Shown piece by piece: positions 22,905 through 34,290 of a stretch of 64,000 nucleotides of DNA (its first letter is position 1; every line of letters starts with the position of its first letter). The notes below the pieces were generated by a model. The model was not told where the DNA came from. It worked only from the letters and a program-made list of their open reading frames with translations, and searched no databases. Origin of the DNA: Chamaecyparis obtusa (lineage: Eukaryota; Streptophyta; Pinopsida; Cupressales; Cupressaceae). The stretch spans positions 233,501-297,500 of the forward strand of contig BSBK01007026.1 of the NCBI GenBank assembly GCA_027943335.1, given 5' to 3'. The position numbers and the translations under genes were made by a program.

Positions 22905-25730
22905 CCCACTTGTATACATTACACAAGGGTTAACATGTAGCCACATAAATGAATAAGGGAACAATCTCTCCTAACACATATACCATCATGAAACAAAGTG
23001 CACCATGTGCTACATCGAGATACCTGCAACAAAAATAAAGTGATCACCATATCAAACATGAATGGTCCCAACTTCTACCATGCCACTACCAATGGACATA
23101 CATAGAAGCCGTCCAAAGATAAATCCACACAACTTGTCACATATGAATCATAAAGCATGTACCAACTAATATCCCAAAACACAAACACTTGATCCAAATG
23201 TAGTAATATGTATCAGTAGTTGTCAAAACCATAGTTGAAATAACACCCACAACAAGTGCTTGTTACCTAATTTTACTTTCAACTCAATCAAGTGGAGTTG
23301 GAAAAGTATTTACAAGTAAAAATGAAGGGTACATATTTGATTTTTCTAAGTGTTCTTTACAAGAAAGAAATGTTGTCAAATGAATTTCAAATTCAATGTA
23401 AATGTTTTATAAGAAAGAAGAAATACACAAATTTGCACAAAAAATTGCTTTCTCTATCCATAGTTTCAAAAGTATAGTTTCCCACACAAGTTGTGGAAGT
23501 AGCTAATTTAATGCAATATAAAAGGAAAACTACATGTTTGTAAAAGAAAGAACATAAAAGGAGAAGGGATCCGTCATTGCCTAAATGACAAATCTCAAGG
23601 TCAAGAACTATTGCATATCTTTAGCTCCTTATGCTCTACTACCCCAGAAATGTTTGCAAGAGATAAGAGAAATTGGTGTTAGAGCTCGGGATGCCTAGTC
23701 ATTTCATATACAACATCAACAAATGCATAATTTTCTTTCACGAGGCATTAAACCAATTTTGCAGTCATCACTTATATTAGAGAAAAGAAGAGAAACATCA
23801 TTTGTATTCATTCAATTTTGAACTTCATTATTTTATCTAACATGTTTTTTCATTGTGAAGGTATATGAATATTACTATTGCAAATCAAAATTCTCATAAT
23901 ATTATATATCACAACATGTGGGGTAAAATGGGTTCCCCTACGGTTTGGGCCCAACATGTTTTCCTCTTATGTTTTGACATAGATAGGAAGGTAGTATCTC
24001 CATACTCATTATGTTATACCAAGTAGGTACTCATCATTCATAATAGTGAATTCACATTTTAACTATCACAAATAATAGACATCTTCTCAAATAAAACATA
24101 ATAAGTAGAAAGCAGTAATAAGACATTATGACAAAAATTGCATGAAGAAAAAATAATAGTATGATATCATAGTGCATGCTTCACAATGAAATAGTGCTAA
24201 ACATCAAAATAAATGACATTCAATCTTCACTAGCATTCAATGTTAAGGATCAATTATTGATCTCATGTACTACAAAATGATCAACCAAAGCTAATCATAG
24301 TAATTTAAAATAGTGGAGAACATTGTCAAAATAGTGAATACATGAAAAGTAGGTGTTGTATGCAATTAAAATAGAGATAACCTTGCTAAAGACAATTAAC
24401 AATGCTACTGCAATAGTGATTTAATAATGAGAAATAAGTCTTCAAAGTAATAAATAACAGTGTCATGAATAGAGTGGAGGAGTAGAAGTGTTATAACATT
24501 ATAGTAACACTATAATCTGTAAAAGCATTATTGTAAACAATGACCACAATCTCAAGAACTCAGTTCAAACTCTATTATGATACTTGAGGAAAGTGATATT
24601 AAATATCAAAGAGAGTGTTGAGATTTAAGTTTATTTTCATTAAATGCTATTAACATAGGATAAATTGAAAGAACAGTAGTCTCTAATCTAGTGAACAATA
24701 TGTTTCCTAAGAAATGCAATGCTAAACTCATAGAGATTGCAGATTACAAACATGGTTAGTGTTAAAAACAAAGGATTGTCATAAGGAATCATGGACATCA
24801 TTAGAAGAGATAACTTTGAAGACAAAATCCATGAGGCAACCATAGAGATCTAACACTTTCCTTGATATCAAAGGTTTCTATTATTGAGAAGCGAGGATTA
24901 CTACTATGAAAATTTATAGAGAGTGAGCAAGAACACATTAATGGTTCCTAAAATAGTGAATATAGTTACCATGGAAAGAGATCATCTACAATGCAATACA
25001 AATTTGTAAAAGGTTCCAAATAAATGGTAATGAAATATTTTAATGGACAACAACAAGGCTAAATCAATGATTAAGAATAGTGTTATATAAATACATGCCT
25101 ATTGTTAGAACAAGGATATGAATCACTTTCATATTTAGTGACCTTAGAGAAGATTGATATCAAATAATAATAAATAGAGACAATGAAAGTTTGTGTGTGG
25201 TTTCAGAATCTATCATTGTGATCCAGTGGTAAAACCTTTACAAAAAGATATAGTCTACATCATGAAAATCTCTACATCACAATTTTAACAAGGCACAAGG
25301 GCACATCATGATTTGTTTTTAACTAGATCTCAGTGTTTAAATAGTCTCAAATAAGGAAAAACACAGTCCCCTTTGTAATGTTTCAAGCCTCATTACATTC
25401 ATGTAATTTTCAAACACTAATAAAAGAAGAAAGTATACAATATCGATGCTTATCCCTTGAAGAAATAATCCATGAGAAGCACGCTCAAGAATCAATGAAA
25501 CCATTGCATTATTTTCCAATCATCATATGAGCATGTTCAAAAAAGAAGATATCATGTTTGAGTTAGAAAAGCTGTTTAAAACAAATGCATAGAATGTAGA
25601 GTTATGGCATGCAAATGAATATAAGGTTGTGAATTTGTTTCTAAAGGATCAAACTCAGATAGAGCTCAAAATCAAGTGTGAAATATACAAATAGTCAAAG
25701 TACGTGTTCATTATCTTTTACATTGACATA
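22905..25730. other. Intergenic or decayed element interior, no genes recognised
   Basis: If the preceding repeat is a 3' LTR, this would be the interior of its element, but no RNase H, integrase or other pol motif can be read on either strand. From about 24050 the composition is plain A-rich with many short direct words such as ATAGTG. Confidence 0.4.
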
Positions 25731-25842
25731 ATTCAAAGCTTTGAACATGAAATGTAAAGAAAAAAATGAAGCATTTTAAGCATTTCTTCATAGAAACAGA
25801 GCTCGCGCCAACATTTTATTTCTTGCAAATGATGGAACTTAC

Positions 25843-25927
25843 CTTGATACACATAGAAAACTCTAAAAACTCCTCCAAAGATCCTCAAAAATCTAGATGA
25901 AACCATGGCGTCGCTCGAAGATTGCAA
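25843..25927 (-). CDS. Possible first coding exon of a host gene (weak)
   Basis: On the - strand an ATG (25927, or the better-placed one at 25906) opens a frame beginning MVSSRFLRIFGGVFRVFYV that reaches CAAG|GTAAGT, a near-ideal plant 5' splice donor at 25843/25842. Upstream (25975-25983, 69-77 bp before the inner ATG) is AAACCCTAA, the telo-box found in many plant 5' regions. GC content rises locally around the ATG. No downstream exon could be identified in the next 2 kb, and the protein is not recognised. It could equally be chance or a captured gene fragment. Confidence 0.22.
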
Positions 25928-25974
25928 AGAAACAAAGATGGAACAAAAATTAAACGAATGGTTGTTGCTTTATG

Positions 25975-25983
25975 TTAGGGTTT
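25975..25983 (-). promoter_or_regulatory. Telo-box-like motif
   Basis: The - strand reads AAACCCTAA upstream of the possible first exon. In plants this motif is enriched near starts of translation- and growth-related genes. A nine-base match alone is weak. Confidence 0.25.
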
Positions 25984-25989
25984 TATTTT

Positions 25990-27489
25990 ACCCTAAAATG
26001 GCCAAAACCCTTGGGTGTTCTTTTTTTTTCCTTTTTTTTAAAACATTTTCTTTAAATTAATACCCCCAAATGTTAAGTGCTATATGTATCTTATGTATTT
26101 ATGCTTGCATCAAGTATTGAGTGTAAAAAATTAATAGAGTGATGAGTATAAGTCACTTTAGTAATGTTGTGAATGGTGTAGAAATAAATAGCATTTGTTT
26201 TTTGAGTCAAGGGGGATATTGTTTAAAATTTCTGAGATACCAAGCATATACAGGAGGTTGGAGAGGTTGAAAAACATACGAAGGAAATATAGGGGTTGTC
26301 TTGAGTTAGTTTGGTGGGAGTTGGATCATTTTTAGGTTCTTTTATGGTAGGAGAGGTTGAGTCTTGACTTTTTCTTCACCCATGAGCCTTTTTGGAGTTG
26401 ATTAAGGGGCTAAAAATAAGCTTTTTGATTGTGCTCAACCAAGAAGTCGAAGGTTCCTATCTTTGTGCAACTTCTTGGAAAAAGAATAAGTAACTTAAAA
26501 CTAATTGTTTTGAAGTTAGTTCTTGATTCCTTCTCATGTTGTATTATAACCTCTGTTGGGTTCTTTTAGTAGAGAATAGCATTTTATAACTCATTTATAG
26601 ACTGGTATACAACTATGTAAAGCATCTTTTCTCAATAAAGTTTAGTGATTTTACCTTCTCAAAGCCTATTTTTATTATGTGTCAAGCATAGATGGATAAA
26701 TGTTTATGTGAAATTCCATGTATTTCCTTTTTCATTTATCCCTTTTTGCACCTTTAGACAAGATAAATCATACTTTTACAAGGCATATGATTGTGTGAGT
26801 GATGCAAATAACAACTAGTTGTGAAACCTCTATTTTTCTTCTTTAGTTGTAAACATTTTCACCTTCTTTACAAAAATTGTATGTATAGGTATGAACAAAT
26901 ATTGAGTTTTTTTTAATGTTAAAACTAGGTTTTTGAGTAAATGTATGTTATAAATAGTAGTATTAGTCTTGAAAAATCATTTTGGTGCATCACCTTAAGG
27001 AAGGTTTTTTTTTTCACATTTTCTTCTTACCCTTTCCTCTGCAAAATCTTTAGTTTATTTAGTTTAGGTGAGTACTAAGGGATCCAACCCTCTGTGGAGG
27101 TTCATTATCAATGTAGTTTTCCCACAACTTGAGAATGTTCCCATGTGTCAATAGATTGTTGATTTGCAAGTTCAATAGGGTGAAAATATAATTGATAACA
27201 ATGCTAACACATCAACTATCCATACCTCCAAGTTATGTACAAAACATGTCAATTGACTCCCAAATCAACAATATATCCAACCTATAACATGGAAAAATAA
27301 GCTTTAAGTGCAATATCTACCACATACACACCAAGAAGCTCCCACTACATAGGTAATGTCAAATCTAAAATAAATCCACTCACATCACATAAAAGTGTAA
27401 CAAAAAACCTATAGTATCAAGAACATCATAGTGATCCACACATGCAACCCACATAGATGTACACTCCCAAAATATGTCATCATCCTCCA
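25990..27489. other. Gene-poor stretch with one LTR-like edge
   Basis: At 26206-26220 a purine run (GTCAAGGGGGATATT) precedes TGTTTAAAATTTC, resembling a polypurine tract and LTR start on the + strand, with an AATAAAG signal near 26633, but no second LTR or target duplication was found. The last ~350 bp (27130-27489) is A/C-rich like 42735-45550 and is the other flank of the chromovirus insertion. Confidence 0.35.
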
Positions 27490-28143
27490 TGATGCAAGAG
27501 AGGATGGGGAGAGGGGCCAAAGGCACACCCTAACCAGGTCCACCTTGTAGAGATCACATGCGGAAGCAAAAACACAACAAGTGAGAGAGAGAATGCAGAA
27601 ACTTTGATATATTATTTCAGTTTGATTCATACATGCCAGGATGTAAGGCCTTCCTGGTTTAGGCCAGATATTACAATAAAGTACAAAGTCCTCCAACATG
27701 TGAGGATCTGCCAATAATCTCTAATTTCTATCTTCTATCTTCTATCCCAAAAACTTCCTCTTATTTTTCTTACTCCCTAAACTCTAACAAAACAACTACA
27801 TTTATACAAGAGGCTACCAAACCAAGTCGGCCTTCAGATCCACCATCAATGGAAGGAACGATCATATCTAGGTCCACATGCTTCCCAATGATAGGTACCA
27901 TCATTAAATCCATGACCAAATATAAATGCAAGAGTTGACCTCAACAAAAATCCAAAACAAACAACTCGGTAAGAAAGGATAACCGAGCACCAGACAAGCA
28001 TCACTAAGAGCCAGGGAAATAACCAAGCACCAGAGAGATAACCAACCAACACTAGTGGACAAAGGAAACCGAGCAACATAGAAAAATTCAAACATGTTTT
28101 TGGTGACACAGGATTGCCAAGGACCCGAGATTCTCTTGCATCA
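27490..28143 (-). repeat. Chromovirus 3' LTR (654 bp)
   Basis: It matches the 5' LTR over its full length with many single-base changes, mostly transitions. On the + strand it starts TGATGCAAGAGAGG and ends TTCTCTTGCATCA. The adjoining internal side (28144 onward) should hold the polypurine tract, but only a weak ACCCTAGGTGTTT is seen on the - strand. Confidence 0.95.
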
Positions 28144-28199
28144 AACACCTAGGGTTATTTGAAAATGATTCTCTGAATCATGAAACAGGTATGATCCGA

Positions 28200-29129
28200 G
28201 CTGCATCCAACTCAGACTATGAAATCCATGAACTGTCTTCAATAAGTTTATTCTTCCACTTTACCAGATATTCCATATACTATTTTCCTCTTGTACTTCT
28301 ACCAATTCTTTGTTCCAAAATCTACTCAACTTCTTCTATTTGTTTCTTAGGATAATCCATCGGTACTGTCATTTCTTCATCCGACTCATGATACTCATAC
28401 AAATCAGCAATGTTGAAAATAGGTGATATATCCATGTCATCGGGTAAATCAATCTCATATGCATTTCCATTGTCAAATTTTCTCAAAATATTGCAAGGGC
28501 CAAACTTCTTCATTTTCAGCTTCCCATATGTTCCAACAAGAAATCTGCCTTTCTTCAAATGAACCATTACTTCATCACCGACCGCAAAAGTCTTATGTCT
28601 TCTTGATCTATCAGCTCTGTCTTTGTATTTCTAATTACTTTTCTCCAACTTATATTTCACATCTTCATGCAATCTCTTCATGTACTCAGCAAATTTTACT
28701 CCTTCAGCACTTCTCTTTCTTTCATCACCAATATCCCTCAAATCTGATATACCTCTCGGTTGTATGCCATTTACAATCTCAAAAGGTGTTTTTCTAGTAC
28801 TCCTATTCATTGAATTATTGTATGCAAAATCTTCTTGTGCCAACACAGAATCCCAATTAATCGGTGTGTCTCCAACTAAACATCTCAAAAGATTTCCCAA
28901 ACTTCTATTCACAACTTCTGTCTGTCCACCAGTTTGTGGGTGAAATGTAGAACTATATTTCAAATCAGTGCCAAAATTTCTCCAAGTCTTCCAAAAGTAT
29001 CCAACAAATTTATCGTCTCAGTCAGAGATAATACTCCTTGGTAATCCATGTAATCTAACAATTTTCTTAAAGAAAAGATCTGCTATATGTACTGCATCTG
29101 ATGTCTTTCTACAAGGTATAACATGTGTC
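28200..29129 (-). pseudogene. int: Chromovirus integrase C-terminal half plus chromodomain
   Basis: Reading from 29129 leftward: [11 protein letters not shown], then IISD.DDKF with the second catalytic Asp region (a stop sits inside it), FHPQTGGQTEVVNRSLGN with the catalytic Glu, the GPY/F-type region ([14 protein letters not shown], about 28505) and [15 protein letters not shown]. After stops near 28322 a chromodomain follows (about 28330-28210): ILEQRIGRSTRG, YMEYLVKWKNK and EDSSWIS keep the tyrosine and tryptophans of the fold. The integrase joins element DNA to the genome and the chromodomain steers it to marked chromatin. Its N-terminal half lies beyond the inserted solo LTR, at 31687-32202. 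Confidence 0.9.
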
Positions 29130-31686
29130 TGTTACCCTAATTTTCATATGCATACAAATTTGGCAAAAAACCATCCCCAGGCCTCTATTTTTATCTTGTC
29201 AAACACCGCAAAAAATTTCATGAGTCTACCTCTTTTCCCCTAGTCTCTACAATATCTTTTAGGTCTCTGGCTAGAAGAAAAACCCTTAGAAAAATTCATA
29301 AACTAACCGTTACCCTGCAAAACCCTTTGGCCACATTATATTTTTATGTTACTTTATCCCGGTCACTTAAGTCATCCCAATTTGCATGTGCATTTTAAAA
29401 ATCCTTTAGTCGCCAAGTCTTCGATTCTCGGTGGTTAACCCCTTAACATTTAGCGATCCCGCGAGTGGTTACCATTTTGGTTGGCGGTCTCAGATCGGCG
29501 GCCAGGTCAAGATTCTAGATCTGACGGTTGTCACATGATCTCATGGCCCTGGAAGATTCCATGAGATCTTGCGATGATCGTCGATCTTCCTGCCTATAGA
29601 GTTCATCTTGTCAGTGGGACCGGTGCCACCTTATCTTATTTGGCAGTTCCTAATTCGTCGGTGGTGTCTGATTCAGAAGCTTGTCAGTGGGGCCATCTTT
29701 TTTGGCGGGTTAAGTTTCAACTTAATCGTGTGGTCATCATTATACCAGGGGTTCAAGATGCAAACTAGTTAATCTGGCGGTATAGCGACAACTGTTGATC
29801 CTCCTTCATTGTCAGAGCTTCTGACAGTGGGTCCTGTGTCAAGGATAGTTGCAACATGGATCCATTTTGGTGGCTTGTGATTGGCTAAGGTCGAGTACAA
29901 GTGGAGGGATGTTAGTGGGGCCGAGTATCTATAAATGTGTCAGAAGAACTTGGATCTACGGTGGTCGTATGATCTCATAGAATCTTCTAACCCTATGAGA
30001 TCATACCCCCGCCGTTAGATCAGAATCTCAAGGCAGTGGGTCCATTGTCAGAGGATTGCCAAGGTGTATGCTAATGAAGCAGCTTAGAATGAATGAAAGT
30101 ATACAATGTGTATGTTGTCAGTGGGCCCATGGGGTCAGGGGTTTCTAAAGAGGTTAAAGCACGATCAGATCTCGTGGCTGTCAGTATACCGCAGATCCAA
30201 AGAGCTCAATCATTATCACAATGGTATAGCGACAATCGTCCGATGGTGTTCTTAGGGATGTGGGTCCAAGGTTTGTCAGGGACACTGACTTGCTTGCCGG
30301 TGATTGGCTACTGACTTCCACAGTGGTGGTTGACTTGTCAGAGGGGTTTTAAAAGTGTTTTTCTAGGTGTATCCGAGCTACCCGATCTGTCGGGAGATAG
30401 AATGATTGACGGTTGCATTTTAAATTGACCTGCTAGCCATTCTTTTTCAAATTTAAATATTTCTTTTGCTAGGGTTTGTATTTTGCGGCCATGCATGACA
30501 AATGGGTAGCTAGAATTGAATTCCTCAGGACAGTGAAGGTTGAGGGGATGATGATAGACAATCTGATCATCGGCGCTATAGATTTTACAGAGTATCACGA
30601 CGTGCTAAAAGCTTTAATGGGCTTGTCGCCACCTTGCATAGTTAATCTTTTTAAACCCAAGTATCAGACCAGGATTAGATTTGGATACATTCATGGCAAG
30701 GTCGAGTTGTAGGTGGGTAGATGGATCAAGGTGGCTATGTCTGCAGGTTGATGTAGTACAAAAATGGGCACGAAAACAAGTATCTGATCCCATGATGTTG
30801 CAGAGATATTTTTATGATTAGATTTGGTATGCAGTTAGGGTTTGATATTTTATTGTAGATCCATGTAACCCTAATTAGGTTTTGACTCCTACCTGCGTGC
30901 AGTTGAGTTATATATAGTTCTTTTTGGAGCTTTTATAGGTGAGAGAGTTCACATTTTGTAAAAGAGAAAAAATATCTTTTCTTAGAAGGTTATCTAAGAC
31001 ATTTTTTCTGTCCTCTGGTCTTCTACATTCTGTAACCTCCCATTGGTAATTTAGAGATTGAAGATATTTTGTGACATTTCTCATGTCCCTATGCCTTTTT
31101 TGTGTGAGTTATCTCTTATTGAATCAAAGTATTTATATGTTTCTCAATGACAACTTAAGGTTCCTGATCCCTCTTACTTTCTACAATTTTGTGTGTTATT
31201 GTGTTTGATCTGATTTAGATGCTTTTGTGGGTATACTTTAGCCCCCTAACAGTCTTGTCTCAATCCTACACCAAGTTGCAGAAGTGAATGTTTACTTGCA
31301 AGTCATAAATTGTGTCTTATGTTCAACCCCTTCTATGAAATACTCATGCAAGCCTATTCAGTAAGTTGTGACCTACTAGACCTAAGCCTTTCATTGGTTT
31401 CATTCCTCTATACTGAGATCCAAACCCTAATTTCAGTGCATCACCTAGTAGGTAGTTTGCTTTCCAGTCATTTCCTTTTAAGCACTCCTTCTATCCCTTT
31501 CTCTCAAAAGTTTTACTTTCATGTCTAAAAGCAAATTAAGGTGATTATCCAAGAGGAACCAGCCTAGAACCTAGAGGTCTCATCTCAGTTAGCATAGGTC
31601 CCACAACCTGGAGATGATTCCCATGTTATACTAGGTTATCAAGACTATGAGAGCTTGAGACAAAGGCGCAAACTTAGTGTATAACA
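29130..31686. mobile_element. Solo-LTR-like insertion (2557 bp) in chromovirus integrase
   Basis: It begins TGTTACCCTAA and ends GTATAACA, so the ends are TG...CA and the TGTTA/TAACA tips are inverted. The flanks are GTGTC (29125-29129) and GTGCC (31687-31691), a 5-bp target duplication with one change. Removing the insert and one copy rejoins the integrase frame exactly at MAHVIPC. No gag or pol is present, so it is best read as a solo LTR of an element with very long LTRs. A TATATATA-like box lies at about 30909. A second internal CCCCTAACA at about 31243-31251 could be an alternative LTR end. Confidence 0.8.
29610..30129 (+). repeat. Recurring GTCAGTGGGNCC motif in the solo LTR
   Basis: Six close variants occur: 29610, 29683, 29823 (GACAGTGGGTCC), 29912 (GTTAGTGGGGCC), 30032 (GGCAGTGGGTCC) and 30118. 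They are surrounded by related phrases (TGATTGGCTA near 29878 and 30297; ATGATCTCATGG near 29536 and ATGATCTCATAG near 29969). This looks like an old imperfect array in the U3-like part, which is GC-richer than the window. Confidence 0.65.
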
Positions 31687-32202
31687 GTGCCATTTTTTAA
31701 AATCTATCCACAACAACAAATATAGGATCATTACCTCTTACTGTCTTTGGTAAGCCAAGAACAAAATCCATACTGATGTCAATCCAAGGTTTCTCAGGAA
31801 CAAAAATCAGTGTATACAATCCAATATTCTGACTTACTCCTTTTGCAACTTGACAAATTCCACAAATTTTCACAAATATTTGAACATCTTTATATAACCA
31901 TGGCCAAAAGTATTTATCCTTAAGAAAATTCAATGTTTTATCAATACCAAAATATCCAGCCAAACCACTACTATGTTTATCCTTTATCAAATTAGTTCTC
32001 ATTGGTCCTATCGGTATACACAACTAAATACCTTTAAACAACATACCTTCTTGAATAAAACATTCTTCCCATTTAGTACTTGGTTGATCTTGAATAGGTG
32101 CTCTGCACTTTCTCCATGGCTCAAAAAAATTAGGATCAGTTTCATACAAATCTCTCATGTCATCAAAGAAAAGAACTTCAATTTTCATCTTGGTCATCAA
32201 AG
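31687..32202 (-). pseudogene. int: Chromovirus integrase N-terminal half
   Basis: From 32202 leftward the frame continues the RNase H tail across the copia insertion point, then has the zinc-binding integrase domain: KHSSGLAGYFGIDKT, where the second zinc-binding His is Tyr, and CGICQVAKG with both Cys. The catalytic core starts with DISMDFVLGLPKT (first Asp) and FVVVDRF. Stops occur near 32023 and just after VVDRF. The copia target duplication CAAAG (32198-32202) ends it on one side and the solo LTR's GTGCC (31687-31691) on the other. The His-to-Tyr change is one transition and would disable zinc binding. Confidence 0.9.
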
Positions 32203-33349
32203 TGTTAGGAATGAATGCTAAAGTTTTTGGCACCCATTCTGTAGTAGTTGTTGTTGCATTCATGACTATGATTGTCATTGATGTCAACACAGTGTTTTAC
32301 CGAAGACTTGCAGAGAAGCAGACAGTGTTTTGATTAGCACACGTGGGATATTATAGTTGGAGCTATGCAAAATTGAGGATATAATCTTTGATATGTTATA
32401 TGTCTATGGTTAAGAGCATAGTCAGTAATTCTTTTATTCATGAAAGTTATGATCATTTTAGTGGAAGCAGTATTTAGGCAGAGTTCTTGAGTAGCGATTT
32501 TTGGCAATTGGATGATATCTCCTAATCGGGATGGAAGCTGGCTTTGTGTAGTTAAAGGGAAGTTAGAGACACATTGATAGTGATGTGGATGATAGCGCAA
32601 ACTTTGAAGTCACACGAGTGAAGATTTATTGTATTTGGAAGCTGACAGTTTTATGTAATTTTGGTGTAGCATGTGGAATATTTTATTTTGTAATTGTGTG
32701 ATGACTCATTTGTAATTATTTGAGTGTGGTATAAAGGAAGGAATGCTTTTCCTTGTTGAGAGAGACAGAGATAGTGTGAGTGGTTGATTATGAAGTTGTG
32801 AAAGTGAATTGTGAAGGAAGACATGTGAAGTACAGAGATCTAAAATTGAGATCTGATGTAGCAGTGAGTGCAGTTTGGCACAGTCAGAGAAAAGGTAACA
32901 TATTATTCTATTGAATAATACAAAGATTATTTGGATAGTGAGTTTAGTGATCTTACCCTGAAGCTGTTTGGGTAGTGGGTCCTTCTGTCTTCCATAACTC
33001 TTTACAGGGTTAGAATCTTTTAACAGGGATTCAAAATCTCCTAACAAGGATTTATATGTACTGAATGTATTTCATAAGATTCCTAACAGAGTCCATCCTT
33101 TCACAAGGAATATTCATATTAGTGCATCTTTTGTGGGCATCATTCCCACCGGGGTTTACTCTTTGATCAAGAGGTTCCCTAGTCAACATATCTTGTGTTA
33201 TTGTGTAACTGCGTATGAATATCTTTCTATAGTTGGTAATTATATTGCTTACATGGTTTAATGTTGTTGAAGATGATAAAAGTTATAATTATTTGATAAC
33301 TGATTCACCCCCCCCTCTCAATTATCTTGGTGGACTTTACTTTCTAACA
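32203..33349 (+). repeat. Copia 5' LTR (1147 bp)
   Basis: It starts TGTTAGGAATGAATGC and ends ACTTTCTAACA, the same length as the 3' LTR. By eye the two differ at dozens of sites, more in the first 450 bp than in the last 300 bp. A C-run followed by CTCTCA lies near its 3' end (about 33308-33320), shared in style with the X LTR and the solo LTR at 54.9 kb. Confidence 0.97.
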
Positions 33350-33350
33350 A

Positions 33351-33363
33351 TTGGTATCAGAGC
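33351..33363 (+). other. Copia primer binding site, initiator-Met tRNA
   Basis: TTGGTATCAGAGC begins one base after the 5' LTR, the usual site at which the initiator Met-tRNA primes minus-strand DNA synthesis. Confidence 0.92.
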
Positions 33364-33405
33364 AGCAAGTTCTTGAAAGAGAAGTTTAACAGCTTAAGGA
33401 GATCC

Positions 33406-34290
33406 ATGGTGAATTTTAGGAAAGAAAGCCCTAAGTTTGATGGAGTAAATTTTGATAGCTGAAAAGAAAAGATGAAGACACATCTACTATGTTTAGGACT
33501 AGGTTATTGGTTGACTACAAAGAATGATAAGACTATCATTGAAGAAGATGATCTTGAGACATGATCTAATGATGAGAGAGATCTATTCATGTGTAACATA
33601 CTTGCAAGAGAAGCACTTTTGACAGCACTTCCAGAGAATGAATATAGTCAGGTAAAATGTTTGAAAAAGTCTCATGAAATTTGGAAAGCTTTGCACTCTA
33701 ATTTTGAAGGTGATGAACATGCAAAAAGAGTTAGATTACATAATTGGATATGTGCATTTGAAGATATAAGAATGTTGGAAGATGAATCTGTTAGAAGCTA
33801 TATTGGTAGAATGCCATAAATTGTTGTAGGGATAAAATCTTGTGGAGGAACAAAGATAGAGAATGAAGTGATATGGAAAATTCTGAGGGCATTGACTCCT
33901 GTATTTAAGCAGACAACACAGATGATTGAACAAGTTATACCTTGTACTATGAACTTTACGAGAGAGACTCTTCTTGGAAGATTGGAAGCAGCAGAGATGA
34001 ACCTAAGGTTATTAGGAGACTTACCTAGAATGGAGACAACATTCAATGCTCTTAGTGTTCACCCTATATTATCAAGAAGCATCAGTGTGAGCAGAGATTA
34101 TGCTAGCAGCAGCAGATCTAGAAATGAAGAAGACAAGAAGATTGAAGAAGGTATTGCCTTGCTTGTGAAAAGAGAACCAAAAGGTAAGAAAATTTTTAAA
34201 TGTTGGAATTGTCAAGAATATGGTCATTTTGCATCTAAATGTCCTAAGAGAGTTAAGAAGTATAGAAATAATTCAAGCCTAGAAGATCTA
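33406..34290 (+). pseudogene. gag: Copia gag with CCHC zinc knuckle
   Basis: It starts at the ATG at 33406 (MVNFRKESPKFDG), 56 bp after the LTR. Stops are at 33460 (TGA), 33562 (TGA) and 33817 (TAA), the first two at positions where copia gags usually have Trp. The UBN2-type capsid region includes KSHEIWKALHSNFEG and RVRLHNWICAFEDI. The zinc knuckle CWNCQEYGHFASKC at 34201-34242 is intact (CX2CX4HX4C). Between about 34245 and 34300 the frame shifts into that of pol, which may be a decay indel, as most plant copia elements encode gag-pol in one frame. Confidence 0.93.

Noticed and set aside
26206..26640. Polypurine tract plus LTR with AATAAAG signal
   Set aside because: Only one edge is visible and no partner LTR or target duplication exists, so it was kept as a note and not called as an element.
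29130..31686. Insert as a complete small LTR element with LTR 29130-31251
   Set aside because: The remaining 435 bp does not repeat the left end, so there is no second LTR; the outer ends with target duplication fit a single LTR unit better.
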